DNA from: Triops longicaudatus
Taxonomy: Eukaryota > Arthropoda > Branchiopoda > Notostraca > Triopsidae
Length of the DNA: 64,000 bases
Reading direction: 5' to 3'
NCBI GenBank assembly: GCA_022885665.1
Contig: JAGQDJ010000030.1
Location: 372,001 to 436,000 of the forward strand
Shown: positions 49,840 through 62,129 of the stretch, piece by piece
Numbering within the stretch: the first letter of the stretch is position 1
Layout of the letters: every line of letters begins with the position of its first letter
Position numbers and translations under genes: made by a program
The notes under the pieces: generated by a model
Told to the model about the DNA's origin: nothing
What the model saw: the letters and a program-made list of their open reading frames with translations, nothing else
Database searches by the model: none

Positions 49840-51616
49840 ATAGCTGGATGTCGATATTTGTCTTTCAGTTTCGAATTTAGCACAACTATGAAAATATTAT
49901 TTAGCTCTTGTATTACATATTATTAAAGCAAAGTGAAGAACGCCCGAGTCGAAAAGATGAATAATAAAAACACTCATTATTAAAATTTATCTCTATGTAT
50001 AAGTTTTTCCGATTTGTCTTATTTATTCTTCTCATCGTGCTGTTATTATTGGTTCGTAAGACGGCTGGTTGCTTGAAATTCATTAAGATAGAAGGAGCAA
50101 TCAGGAATTAAAAAGAATTTTTGGATTGGCCGTGGCTCGAAACGGGACACTTTTCGGTAACTTTTTTTTCCTTCCGTCTGCCAATTTTTGTCCGTTCTGA
50201 GCATACTAGGACAATGCCTGGACTAAAGTTGGCAAAGTAACGGAAGAGATGCCGTTGCGGATAAAGGACCCGCTCCGAAACACTCTGGGAGGTAGCATAC
50301 GGATTTAAATGACGCGCGCTACTAAACATGGCTGTGGTTTGCCTTCTGTGGAACGTGTGTATGTGAATATTGTCAAATATCAAAGTCACTCGTCGTGTTA
50401 TGCGGCTTATAAGTATGTTTCAGAGGAAATATATGTATGAATTTTATAAAATAGAACCAAATTAGGGTCACGTGTGATGTTATAATAAGGATCAGAAGAG
50501 TTGGGACTGGAGAGCCCGCCATATGGAAACGACAAAACTTCCGTGTTTATTTGTCTTTGTGGAACAGCTGGGCAAGGAAGTCTTTCAGAGTTGACCAACA
50601 TTTGCAACTTGGGTGCAAATTCTACGGGTAAGTACACTATTAATTAGTGAATTATTTCAATATTTATAAATTCTCAGAAAAAGCGAATGTTTTTAAGCTC
50701 TGTGACGCCATTGATCAACCTGTTATGGAAGTCTTCTGTTCTTTCGGGATTTACAAGTGTACCCCTTCAGGCAGTCAAAAAATTTTATTCTTTTGGGGGC
50801 AATAACTTAGTTAAGGAAGTCAAGCCTTGAGCGTCCGTAAAGTCGCTATAGCCTCATATGACGTCGAGCCTGACTTTGGTCCTGTGTTGGGAAAATGGAA
50901 TTTATTCGTAATAGAAAACTTATTTATTGTTGCACGGTCCACATTTTCAGTGTGCAGCTCTAGAAATACGGTTGTCAAAGTCACCAGCAATGAAATAAAG
51001 CCGTTGTAAACGTCCAGGCGTCCTAAGAATTATGAGCAACCAAAGGTCACAGGAAAGGTTGGACGTCAGTAGGCCTCTTGCATGCTTGGTAATATCCTTT
51101 ACTTTGTAAATCGGTTCATATTAGAAATCCACAATAAGCTGTTGCGAGCGTGGATAGAAATTGAGATCTTTAATTGCGCGGAATGCCAAGAAAGGAGGAA
51201 AAAAGAAAGTAAGAAGGAAATGTTAAAATTTGAGAACATTATAGCGAAACGATATTTATTTATCTGGGTTAACATAGATTTTTTTGTGTTTACGGTGAAT
51301 GATTTGTTTATGGAGGCTTTTTAAATAGTTTACGAAACCCTATATCGTTAGTGAGCTCAGTTCTTAAAAACTAAGAAATTTGCAACCTTTAAAGCAGCAT
51401 TACGTTGTGTATTAAGTACGAATTTTAGTTACACTTCGTGCACCAGGATGAATGGCTACCCAGCAAAATTATACACACTCCGCAGAAAACAACATAGTAA
51501 TAATAAAATATTGTGTGAAGGTCACTTCAGATTCGTAGATACGGACATGTGCGTATGAAATGTCAATTCGAATACGAAAAATTCAAGACCATGTAAGTAT
51601 GCAGTTTGTTTGCGTT
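49840..51616. other. Intergenic region between convergent ARMC2 and tandem-family gene A
   Basis: This tail-to-tail interval is expected to hold both 3' UTRs. AATAAA for ARMC2 is at 49963-49968. The remaining sequence shows only short unsupported open frames, on both strands, and no repeat that I could recognise. Confidence 0.6.
49963..49968 (+). terminator. Poly(A) signal for ARMC2
   Basis: AATAAA lies 124 nt downstream of the ARMC2 stop codon in an A-rich context. Confidence 0.6.
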
Positions 51617-54165
51617 CTACGGCATTTTTTTGTGGTCTTGCCAGTTGATTTGGAGAAGAAAAAGGCAACAGCAGCTAATGGCTAGCATACCTAAGAGAAC
51701 AAGTGCTTTTAAATTTGCGTAACTAAGGATGAAGAAGACTTACATAAAGCGACTGGAATGGTAATTGTGTAGAAGTAATAGGATTTGGTCACAAAATTGT
51801 CAAACTTTCCGAATTGTTTGAACAAAACCGGATCTAATCAATATTTTGAATAAAGCAGTGAAAATTGAGAATATCAGAGTAAAATTCTAATAACAGAATA
51901 AAATTAGATGCTGCAAACATTTTACCATTGTAGACTTTCCGAACTATAGGTACTTCAGCATAAAATGTAGGCTCGTCTTTAAACACTGGGAGATTTAAAC
52001 GCGTGCCATTGGGTAGTGTCAAGTACGGATTTGGAGCTTCAGTGGGAATTGTTACGCTAGGCTGCATTGTAACAGTAGTTGATTTTTGAGTTGGAGTTTG
52101 CGTTTTGCTGGCTGCTTGGGATGAAGATGTTGGAGAATTTGATGAATATGTATTAGAAGGAGTATTTGGACTAGTTTGTAGCGAAACGGTACTTTGTTGC
52201 CCGGAAATATTAACAGTTGCAGAGACAGTGGTAGAAATAGCCATTGTTGCATTGGTAAGGTAAGTGTTTGTAGTCAGAGTTGTGAAATTCTGTGTTGGTG
52301 CTGTTTTCGAGTTAGTAACAGATGTAGAGGTATTGTTGGGAATTTGGGTAACGGAAGAAAATTTGTCATTTATTTGGATGGTTGAATCATTGTAATAATT
52401 AAGTGAAGTGGACGCGGAGCTGGAGTATTGAGAGGTTTCAGTTGAGTAAGTTGCAGGAATCTCGGAACTGGACGTAGAATTCCATATCGAAGAGGTTTCT
52501 GCTGCAGTTGTGGTTACTGTAGTTTCGGAATAACTCGTTAGATTCGTGGTCGTTTCTGTGACGGATGAAGTGCTGGTGCTAGTCTGGTTCTGAGTAGTGT
52601 CAGTACTTGAAATATTGTTAGATGCAAGTAGCGTAGAATCAGTGAAGTTAGTAGTAGTGATTTCTGTTGGAGTACTTGAAATATTGTTAGATGGAAGTAG
52701 CGAAGAATCAGTGAAGTTAGTATTAGTGGTTTCTGTTGGAGTGATTGAGCTACTATCTAGTTGCTTGGTAGATGTTGTTGTCTCGATTACAGTAGTAGTA
52801 TGATTTACTTCTAAATTTGCGTAAAACTCATGTTCGAGAAAATTTTCTTCAGGGGTGTCGTTTCCAAACTTTGGAAGACCACTGGGCAGTGGATCGGGAT
52901 TACTTTCTGTACTGCTTTCGGGAAAACAGGAAGTTATACCGCTTTGATTTCGAAACTTACCTTAATAGTAAAATTATTCAGTTGGTTTGTGTATTTTCTT
53001 TTAGTCCAAACTTACAGTAACTATAGTCGAATATTGGGGTTACTGAAATATTTCTGTTAAGATAGGCCAATTTTAGAGACGTTAGTGTAGTGTTCAGTTT
53101 AGTGGCAGCGTGTTGTTGATGTGCCGGGGAAAAGAGTCCCAAAAAGTAAAGTAATAAGCATACAATTTCGTTGGAAGTATGTGGCCAATAAATTGCTGAC
53201 TGAATGTAAATTGGGCTGGGTTGGGAAGTAGACCACCAAAAAATATCGCTGCAGTGTTTATCAACCTACGTGTAAATTCCAAAATCATTCCCTTCGATCG
53301 CGTTTCGCATTTTTAAAGGAAGGTAAAGTTTGTACCGCGAGTTCGATGTCAGTTTTCAGCAAAGAGGAATTTGGGTAGTTGCGGTCTGTGAAATCCAACG
53401 TCTCCTTTACCCGTAAGTATAATCGAACAGAGTAACCTTGTTTATACCGATCGCAGGAATTAAATCTTCCAGGAAAATTTTATTCCTCGTGTTACTTGTA
53501 TTAGGACTTGTTTGATAAACCGGTGGGTTTTCCGTATAATCAACACAACTGAAATTGTACCATCTGGTAGCATTATACATGGACCGTGCTCTATGGACTC
53601 CAAGTGGATAGTAATATTTTGAGGCAATCCTTGATAGATGATAATTCAGTGTATAATAGTAGTCAAATTTTAGGTATTCAGGTAAGAGCTTCCAATTTAC
53701 AGTTTTACTCCACTCGGTTCCTTCGTACCCTATAAATACATGTTATCATTGGTTGCAATTCTGCCCAAGTTTATAACTACCCTTCGATATATCGCCCCAG
53801 TTGACATAATGCAAACTACCATTTATCACAAAGTCTGTAAGGTTTGTTGTACGATTTTCTAGCGCAGCTGTTAGGTTGAAAGCGGGTTTGTTGTTCCCCG
53901 TTGATTTTGTTTTGTTCTGAAGATACTGAGTAATATTTCTGGTGAAATTGCGTATAAATTCTCTGGCGTAGTTTTTGACGTGTTGATCGAGAAAATCACG
54001 GCTAGTACTGTTTAGTGAGCAATTCCCATGTGCAAGAGCATCGTTGCAAAGTAGCCAAGAGTACAATACTGTTTTTAATATTAGAATAAAACACTACATC
54101 TTCCAACGATTTTGTTTAATTTTACCTGTTAAAGCAACCAATATTGCTATTTTTCCACTACTCAT
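51617..54165 (-). CDS. Tandem mucin-like membrane protein, paralogue A (family not recognised)
   Basis: Eight exons: 54165-54126, 54068-53781, 53729-53496, 53436-53336, 53265-53016, 52960-51926, 51833-51744 and 51690-51617, predicting 703 aa. Intron phases are 1,1,1,0,1,1,1, identical to paralogues B and C. The signal peptide (MSSGKIAILVALTVLYSWLL...) is split between exons 1 and 2. The ectodomain (about 29-304) has many N-X-S/T sites and the family motifs NFTRNITQYLQN, YYPLGVHRARSMYNATRWY, NFSCVDY, LLKTDIELA and YIQSAIYWP. Exon 6 (about 305-649) is a Ser/Thr/Asn-rich mucin-like domain ending in the conserved stem LPNGTRLNLPVFKDEP...VPIVRKVYNG. Exons 7-8 encode a membrane anchor (YFYTITIPVALCMLAISC...) and a short tail ending HKKMP. 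Function unknown; a glycosylated surface protein is inferred. Confidence 0.82.
52602..52739 (-). repeat. 69-bp unit duplicated in the mucin-like domain of paralogue A
   Basis: Two adjacent 69-bp copies (23 codons each) encode TPTETTNTNFTDSSLLP-SNNISS and TPTEITTTNFTDSTLLA-SNNISS. The reading frame is kept and each unit adds two N-X-S/T sites. This is how the Ser/Thr domain lengthens in this copy. Confidence 0.9.
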
Positions 54166-55485
54166 CTTCGGTCCCACGACGTATTCTATTACTCTTTTGA
54201 TTACGGATTGAAGTAGAAAACTTTCTGTCTTTTTCTGTCTACTCAGCTTTGAAACTAACTCGGGCTCACTACCACCTCCGTGGTTGAAACATCACTGACC
54301 TCGGAAGAATCAAGTAGTGCACGAGTTATAAAAGTGTGTTGAGGCGCATTGGACGCCGCAATCATCACAAATTCATTGATTTTCCTACCTTGAACCCCGA
54401 AACAATAACTTTAGGAACTTGAATTTCTTACGGTCGTAATTTGTGTAATTCTGACGTATCGATTTGCTTCTAAAGGGCCTACTTAACCCTTTACCCTCTT
54501 ACGCTGGGGTTCAAGTGATGTTCAATTGATGTCCGTAGTTATATACAGTATTTTTAATTATTATCGCTATTATTGACGAAAATTGGCCAATGGGCTAGCA
54601 AAGTTTTCTCGACGTCAAAACACCTTTTGTTGGGGGCCAAAGTGAAGGTAAATTGTGCGCGACTATGAAACAGTTATTGCCATCCAAATGTCACTGAAAT
54701 TGTGGAGTATGGGAACTACAACCACCGAAATTCCTCGTAGCAAAATTAAATGTTTCATTATCTTATAGTTAATATTGTTAGGCCAATTTTTGTTAATTGT
54801 TTCGTTTAGCGTAGTTTCCCTTTTTGTCTCCCTTGGTTTCTGGACTAGTGAAAGTCACTTCTCCGAAACCAAAGGGACTACGTTGATTTCGTTTGTGTTA
54901 AAAGAAGCCATAGAAAGGACGATAGGGAAGTAGGTGAGAAGAGTGACAGAGAAACAGTGGTGAAGGAGCTACAAAGCGAGTGGAGTATGTCAGTGGCGAA
55001 TACAGATTCCGTTGGCTACCTTAACCTTAGTCGCTATGATTCCTAGCAAAATCAGGGCACCGTGAAAGACCACGTCATTGCAAAACCCAACCGTTAGTTA
55101 GTGACGTGACAATATAGAAATATTTTTTGTTTTTACGCCAATGTATTACGCCAATTTTTCGCAAATCTATTTCTGTAGACATTTTACACAGTTCACAAAA
55201 CCAAAACGGCAAAAAAAGCTCTGTTCAAAGGTACTGAAATGCACACTGTTTTCAAGTCAATTAAAATACCGAGTATTGTGTTTCGAAGGCGTTGGTTCCT
55301 GTTAGCGTGCGTGTGCAAATTACCGCTAATCCATGAACTTGTAAACATCGCGTGTAAATAATTCGTGTTTGAAATTCATTGAATATGTATAGTGCTAGAG
55401 AAATTCTCATCAAATTTCAAACGTGAGCTCCAACGTTGAAGAATTAACGACCATGAAGGTACTGTACGGTGATTTCTTGCGCGTT
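54166..55485. other. Intergenic spacer between paralogues A and B
   Basis: About 1.3 kb containing the promoter of A (transcribed leftwards) and the 3' flank of B. A conserved upstream motif is entered separately. A CCAAT box (GTCCAATGCG) and a TTTATAA stretch lie within about 60 bp of it. No open frame of interest. Confidence 0.6.
54372..54382 (-). promoter_or_regulatory. Conserved upstream motif, paralogue A
   Basis: AAATCAATGAA on the minus strand, 207 nt upstream of the paralogue A start codon. The same 11 bases lie 206 nt upstream in B and 231 nt upstream in C. A TATA-like CTTTTATAAC lies about 40 nt nearer the gene in this copy. Confidence 0.5.
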
Positions 55486-58126
55486 CTACTCCTTTTCGTT
55501 CCGATCCACCCAATTCATCTGGAGACAAACGAGGCAAAACCCGCTAGTGGCTAACATACCTAAGAAAAGAATTGCTTTCAACCTAATCGAGGAAAAGAGA
55601 AAAAAGGCTTACAAAGACCAGCCGGAATGGTAATGGTATAAAAATACCAAGATTTGGTCACAGACATGTCGAATCTTTCAAACTTTTTTAGCAAGCTGTC
55701 ATCTGTTCAATTAAGAATAATTGAATAAAAAAGGTATTCAACAAATAAACTCGTGTCTTACCGTTATAGATTTTCCGGACTTGAGGCACTTTTCCTAAAA
55801 ACGCAGGCTCATCTGTGAATACTGGGAAATTTAGGAGCGTTCCATTAGGAAGTGTTAAATAACGGTTGTGTACTTCCTTTTGTACTGGTAGACTGGGCCT
55901 TACTGGAACTGTTACATGAGTTTTTTGCGATTCTTTTGCAATTATTGACGTTTCTGCAATACGAGATGCTGTGAAAGTAAACGTTGAAGTAATGACCGCG
56001 GGTGTACTGGTGGAAAAGTTTTGAATAGGGACGGTGGTAATATTACTTTGTTGAACATTTAAATTAACAGTTGTATATCCAATACTGGAATTAATTCCTT
56101 TTGCGCTTGGAGGGTCACTAACAATCTTCGGGGTTGTTAGCTGCTCCGTCGATACTGGTTCCGTACTAACAGAAAATATCGTCGAAATATTGTTTCCACT
56201 TATTCCAGACGAAAAAGTGCTATTGGGTTTCTCGACAGTGGAGCCGTTTTCTGTCATAGTTGACAGCGCTTGGGTTATGTACTGGGATCCGGAGTACTGA
56301 GAAGTAAGGCTCGAGTCACTGGTTATAGTTTCGGTATCGGAAGTCGAACTGTTTGTTGACAAGGATTCTGCTTCACTTGTAGTTCCTGTGCTTTCTGAGT
56401 AAGTCGTCTGATTAATAGTAATATCTGTGACGGTGGCTGGTGAAGTGTTAGTTTGTTGCTCAGTACTACTGATAAAACTGTGGTCGTCTGTAGATTGCGT
56501 GTAACCAGTGGATTTTATTGTTGTCGATTTTATTGTTGTCGTTTTTGTCGATATGCTTGAGCTAGAAATCGGCAGCATGGTAAGCGAATAGAAATTGGAA
56601 TACGATGTTTGCGCCGTGAAATTATAATTGAAATTTAAAACAAGGAACTCTGTTAAACCAAGGTTGTTGTCGGTATTGACTCCCCAAGCTGGAAATATCG
56701 CATTTACAGTACATGCTTGAGGAATAATTCCGGAGGAGCTGCATGTAGTGTTCATGCTCGTGGAAAAGACCTCGCCTTCGTAAGAACCTTTGAAATATAT
56801 TTTTGTGAATTATTCTGCACTAAGCTTACATTTAGCAATTGTGGGTGTAGAAGTTATAAAGAGCGTTTTGTTCAGGTATGCAAGTCTTAAGGCGTTCAGA
56901 CTGTCTAGGGTTTCGTTCAGGGACGATGCGAGCTCCTCGTTGTAACAGCCAGAAAAGTAAAGTGCCATAGATACCGTTTGCCCAGCAGTCTCTGGCCAGT
57001 AAATAGCCGATTGTATAAACGGTTCGGAAAAATTCTCACTGAAGTACTTGTCGACCTAAACGTAAGTCGTTGAGTATATAAAAGAGCGAAATGCAGAATT
57101 TTGCATAACGTTAAAGCTTAATGTGTCAAGATTTAGGTGCTGTTGTTGTGAAACTAATGCAAATCCTAGATGTTAGAGAATTTTTTGTAATTGCGCAACA
57201 GTAGAATCGATTTCTGCAAATACGGTTTTACAGCGTAGTAATTTCTGGAGTAGTCATTTAATTATCAGTCAGAAATATTACCGCCAATTCAATATCAGTT
57301 TGCAGTAACCATGAGTCCGGGTATTTGTCGTATCCGAATTCCAGTGTCTTGTTTACCGGTAATTTTATTCGAAGCATATAGCCTGTATTATGCTTGATAA
57401 AGGAAGGAAAATATTTCAGCTTTTGCTCACTTGTTACCTTTGTCAGGACGATTTCGTTCAACGAATGGAGCGTTTTCTCCTTCAACGCAGCTATAGTTAA
57501 ACCCTCTGCTAACACCGTAAAGAGGCCGCTGCCTATGTGCTCCGAGTGGGTAATTAAATCGGGCGGCAATCTTAGATAAATTATAGGACAATAATGCGGA
57601 GTAAGAAAATTGCAAGTAATCATCTAACGGCTTAGACGTTGCTTTCCACCCTTGATTCGTGTCATAAACAAGAACCGTCAATTTTCCATCAGAACTCCTT
57701 CCACTGTACCCTATTTTAAAAATCTCTTAAATTCATACGTGATCAAAACAGTGATTACCCTTCGAGATATCTTTCCAATTGATGCCGTGCAATTTTCCCC
57801 GTAGCACGTAGTCTGAAAGGTTTGTTGTGAGGTTTGCAAGTGCAGCAGTCAGGTTGAAGAAGTCGGTTGGGAGCCCGTTATCTTTCTTGCTCTTGGCTTG
57901 AAGTTCTATTGTCATGTTTGTGGTAAAGTTTATTATAAAGTTTTTGGCGTATTCTTCAACATATTTGTCACGTAAATTACGGTTTGCATTGTTCAGCATA
58001 CATTGTGCGTGTACACAGACGCCAAATAGCCAGGAGTATAGGACTGTCATATAAAATTAAATTAGAATAAAAAAATCCTTTAAATCGGAATACCAGGTAA
58101 TCCTTACCTATTAAAATGAAAGACAT
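55486..58126 (-). CDS. Tandem mucin-like membrane protein, paralogue B (family not recognised)
   Basis: Eight exons: 58126-58108, 58043-57759, 57710-57438, 57382-57282, 57055-56830, 56787-55762, 55702-55613 and 55559-55486, predicting 697 aa. Exons 4 (101 bp), 7 (90 bp) and 8 (74 bp) have the same length as in A. The signal peptide MSFILIVLYSWLFGVCVHA crosses the first intron. An in-frame upstream Met exists (58234), but the shorter start gives the better signal peptide. The ectodomain has FNLTAALANLTTNLSDYV, YPLGAHRQR, NYSCVEG, WLLQTDIELA, FIQSAIYWPETAGQ and an additional Cys-rich start to exon 6 (MNTTCSSSG, QACTVN). Exon 6 (about 302-643) is Ser/Thr-rich, then LPNGTLLNFPVFTDEP and VRKIYNG. 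The anchor is WYFYTITIPAGLCMLATSG. Function unknown. Confidence 0.82.
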
Positions 58127-58331
58127 CCTCAAACCATATGCAATATTACTTCTATTCAAGTTTGGCTCGACAGAGCCAGTAGCGTCAAGCTTCTTTCTCG
58201 ATGTCCCAAATTTGACCAAGAACCACTCGAACATTTTTTCAGGATTAGAGATGAAACGGTACTGACGGCTGAAGAAATGTCAGGTGCATTTGTCAGTACT
58301 CCACCGATGCGCATAGCCGTAAAACTTCGAG

Positions 58332-58342
58332 TTCATTGATTT
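58332..58342 (-). promoter_or_regulatory. Conserved upstream motif, paralogue B
   Basis: AAATCAATGAA on the minus strand, 206 nt upstream of the paralogue B start codon. It continues CTCGAAG, sharing the following C with copy C. Confidence 0.5.
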
Positions 58343-58617
58343 GTACTTCAAAAACTCCGAAAACAAGAAGTTGTACGATGTGACTTTCATGTGATCGTAT
58401 AAAGCTTGGACATAAAAGTCATTTTTTTCCTCAAGAGCCTTCCTGACCTTGCGGGTCAGCTCGGCTATTGTCGCCGCCAGAAACGCGCTAACGGTGACAG
58501 GGAACTGTTCTGTTTTTGTAAGGCAATTTGCTCACTTCAGATAATTTTGATGAAGCGAAATACAGAGGCCAATAGGTTACACTCATTCACTGTTATTGAT
58601 TTATTTTTAACTTAATT

Positions 58618-58780
58618 TTACAACAATCAAATTGTGTGCTGAAGAAATAGGTCTGGTTCAAAAGGAGGTCAAAAAGGGACGAACTGTTACAAGCTGGGTG
58701 CAGGGGATTTCATTATCACCAATAATGAATTTTAGGATTACGGTGGGAGGCTACGAAATTTAACTGTTGAGTAACAATGA
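58618..58780 (-). repeat. Dispersed repeat, copy 2 (inverted relative to copy 1)
   Basis: The reverse complement of this segment aligns end to end with 19189-19350. Shared blocks include AATGAAATCCCCTGCACC and CCTTTTTGACCT. The hairpin seen in copy 1 is degenerate here (AATTCATTATTGGT). It sits in the spacer between paralogues B and C. Confidence 0.75.
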
Positions 58781-59198
58781 AATTGAACATTGTGGATATT
58801 TTGTCCATCGTGCTGTTTCTATCCAGTACAACAAGGCACATTAAACATACACAAAAAACCTTTCGTGCCTTAGCACGGAACAGTTATGCTTGTCATTTCT
58901 GTAGTAAATTATGAAGGTATCCTTTTTATCGCACTGCACACAACTAGTACTGTACTCATCTACGAAAAGTTCCAAGACACTGTGTTCCAGCAACACGCTA
59001 CTGCACGCAAACAGAAATATTTCACTTTCATTGATAGTAACAATATTTGAGTTTACTCATAGTAATTATTTAATTGACTTGTCATTGTAAACTAGTATGA
59101 ATAAATTCAAAACCAACTCATAGGCTTAAAATTATTAGAATTATAAGCGTTAATCTCAATTTCAGCTAGAAATTGGATTTCGCTTGGTTTCACATGTT

Positions 59199-61079
59199 TT
59201 ACATATTCCGGCAATCCATTTGCAGCAAAAAGAGACAAAGTCCGCATATTATTAGCACACCTAGAATAAAATTTCTTATTAATTACTGCGAATTAAGAGG
59301 CAAACTTGCTTACACAGTGCGACGGGAATAGTGATTGTGTAGAAATGTGGTGACATCGTAACAAAAGTACTACCTATCCCAGATCGTTTTAGCAGTACAT
59401 GGTCTGTTAACAACGCAAATTGTTTGAAAATGAATATTTATAGTGCGCCCTAGTTAACGATCTACCGTTATAGACTTTCTGAACGACAGGAGCTTTCGCG
59501 AAAAAATTGGGTTCGTCATCAAACATGGGCAAATCCAAGCGTGTTCCATTAGGTAGAGCGAAGTAAGGATTGGCAACTTCCGTGGCTACCGCTACGCGAC
59601 GCTGCGTAGCAACCGTTATGGTAGTCGCTGCACTCGTTGATGTCTCTATGTTTACCGTTTCTTTGAGTACAAAACTTGAAATAGTATTCTCCGTAGAATA
59701 GTTTTGAATGACAGACATAGTACTTATTATTGCAAAGAAAATTTGCGTTATAGAAATACTTCAAATTGTTCAAAATTATTTAAATTTTTTAATTATTCTG
59801 AAAAAAATCTCACTTGAAGCTCGGCTCGAAGTCGTAAGTACTGTTGCATTTTCTGTTGTGTTCGAAACAGTAAACGGTATCACAGTAGTAACATTCGCAG
59901 CTTTTGTGACTGCAGAAACGCTTGTTATGTTTTCCGTAGTAACGGAAATAGAATTATCCCCCAATGTTTGCGTGAATGTAGTCAAAATTTCTGTAAAAAC
60001 TATTAATGAGCGTTATAGAAATACTTCTAATTGTTCAAAACTATTCAAATATCTTAATTTTTCTGAAAAAAAATCTCACTTGAACTTTGGCTCGAAGTCA
60101 TAAGGACTGTTGTGTTTTCTGTTGTTGTGTCCGAAACATTAAATGGTATCATAGTAGTACCATTCGCAGCTTCTGTCACTGCAGAAACGTTTGTTATGTT
60201 TTCCGTAATAACAAAATTAGAATTATCACCCAATGTTTGTGTGAATGTATTCAAAATTTCTGTAAAAATTGATGAAGTATTGGAGTTGTAAGTCTCCAAG
60301 TCGGATAAGGTTGTATCATCCATAACCACATCGAAGGCGTCCATAGTCGTATTCATAACTTCGGGTGATTCGGTCTCATTGTAGAAACTATCTTCCCAAG
60401 CCGAAACAACGAGTGATGTACTGATTTGATTTTTACATTGCGTAACAATAGTCCGGTTAAGCAACTCGCCTTAAATAACAGTTTTATTAATTTATAATCT
60501 CATCGTTGCTCAAACTGAACTTACAATAAGTAATTACGGGTTTTGAAGCCATGAACACTGTTTTTCTAAGATTACCAAGCCACAGTGATGTCAGATTGCC
60601 TAATGTGTTATTGACCACACGTTCAAGTGTTGAGTTATAGCCACCGAGAAAGTAAAGCATCAGTGTAAAATTTTGTCCCTGTGTAGTTGGCCAATAAAGC
60701 GCCGATTGTATGAAAGGTCCATTTAACCACGCGAAGAAGAAGTTGTCAACCTGAATAATGTGTTTATTACGACACACAAAATTACTAGAGCGAGAGGTGT
60801 TAAAATACGCTTTTAAATCACGTTGTAAAAAAAGATTGCATTTTTACATAGATTTCTGGTGTAGCAGTTTATTACCAACAATTTCCTATCAGAAAACTTA
60901 CAGTATCACTAAATTTAGATAAATTTGTAGGTTTTCCCATTATAAATTATTAGTAATGAACTGTAAGAAATCTTCGTAAGGATTCAAAACATTTTTACAG
61001 TGTATTACTAACGAAAATAGTTCTAACGGTTTCTCTGCAATTTTCTCGAGACTTAAATGCACGATGACGGCGAATAACA

Positions 61080-61133
<54 letters not shown>

Positions 61134-62129
61134 TATTCTACAATTAACTAAGATCATTACAAACAGAAATAGTCCTGTAAACAAAGAACATCTCAATTAT
61201 ATCTCGTATTTAAAAACTTAGGAATATACCGCGTGTTCGATATCAGTCCTCAGTAACGAAGCATTTGGATACGTGAAAAGCGTAGAACCCAGCGACTGGT
61301 TTACCCGCATATTTACCCGGAAAGAATGACCTTACATTATTTCTATCAAAAGACAGAAAACAAGCAACTCGGTCACGTTACTTATGTTAGGGCGAATTTG
61401 TTCAACAGTTGGAAGTTTTCCGTAATTCACACAGCTGAAGTTGTACCATCTGCTGACGTTGTAAATCGACCGTGGTCTGAATACTCCTATTGGGAATTGA
61501 AACTGCGAGGCAATTTTGGCTAAATTATATCTTAGTCCCCAGGAATAAGCGCAAGATAAATATTGTGGCAAAAGCTTGGGCGTTGTTGAACAAACGGTCA
61601 AATCTGCATCACGAAGCTTAACGTAGCCGTATGTATCGTTTCCTTGGTATCCTAATAAACACATTCGTATTCTAGATTACTCGGGTTCTCAGCGGCGAGA
61701 ATACCTGTCGCTAAACTGGTCCAGTTAATGAAAGTCAACATGCCTCTTAGGACAAAGCTTGGAAGGTTAAGAGTACGTTTAGCGAGCTGAGCGGTTAGAT
61801 TGAAATAGCCATATGCGGATGCCACGGATGGTTTCGTATTGTTTTGAAGATGCTGGGTTATGTCTCTGGTAAGGTTCGTTATAAATACTGTGGCATAGTT
61901 TCGAACATATGAGTTCCGAATGTAACGGTTAGTACTGTTAAGGACACAAGTAGCGTTACTTTCTGCAATTACCCATCCGCAAAAGAGCCAGGAGCATAGC
62001 CCTGTCATTTGGAACGAAAGTAAATTCAAAATTAAAAAGAAATTTATGTTTAAAATAAGGATCTTTGCGTACTTTACCTGTTAAAATAAAAAAATTTGCT
62101 CTAAAGCTTGCAATTTTCTTTTTAGCCAT
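59199..62129 (-). CDS. Tandem mucin-like membrane protein, paralogue C (family not recognised)
   Basis: Exons: 62129-62078, 62001-61705, 61651-61382, 61330-61230, 60750-60525, 60469-60080, 59990-59814, about 59660-59466, 59403-59314 and 59260-59199, predicting roughly 619 aa. The layout is that of A and B, except that the mucin-like exon is broken into three by an internal exon-plus-intron duplication. The acceptor of the third piece is uncertain: 59660 fits the frame but has a poor pyrimidine tract. Motifs: AESNATCVLNSTNRYIRN, FPIGVFRPRSIYNVSRWY, NFSCVNY, LLRTDIEHA, FIQSALYWPTTQGQ, LPNGTRLDLPMFDDEP and VQKVYNG. The anchor is HFYTITIPVALCVLIICG with a very short tail ending CRNM. The mucin-like part is the shortest of the three (about 250 residues). 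Function unknown. Confidence 0.75.
59770..60275 (-). repeat. Tandem duplication of an exon-plus-intron unit inside paralogue C
   Basis: Two units about 266-269 bp apart. Each encodes TFTQTLGDNS...TENIT.VSAVT and ends at the same donor (TCAA|GTGAGA) with a related intron (GAAGTATTTCTATAACG). In the upstream unit the TTTTTACAG acceptor sequence is read as coding; in the downstream unit it is a splice acceptor. Part of a third intron copy follows near 59740. Confidence 0.85.
61081..61131. repeat. (TAA)17 microsatellite
   Basis: An uninterrupted TAA trinucleotide run of about 17 copies. It lies inside the 479-bp intron between exons 4 and 5 of paralogue C. Confidence 0.95.

Larger units (their letters stand above)
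58127..59198. other. Intergenic spacer between paralogues B and C
   Basis: About 1.1 kb holding the promoter of B and the 3' flank of C, plus the inverted copy of the dispersed 162-bp repeat. The 69-codon plus-strand frame at 58406-58615 shows no domain. Confidence 0.6.
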
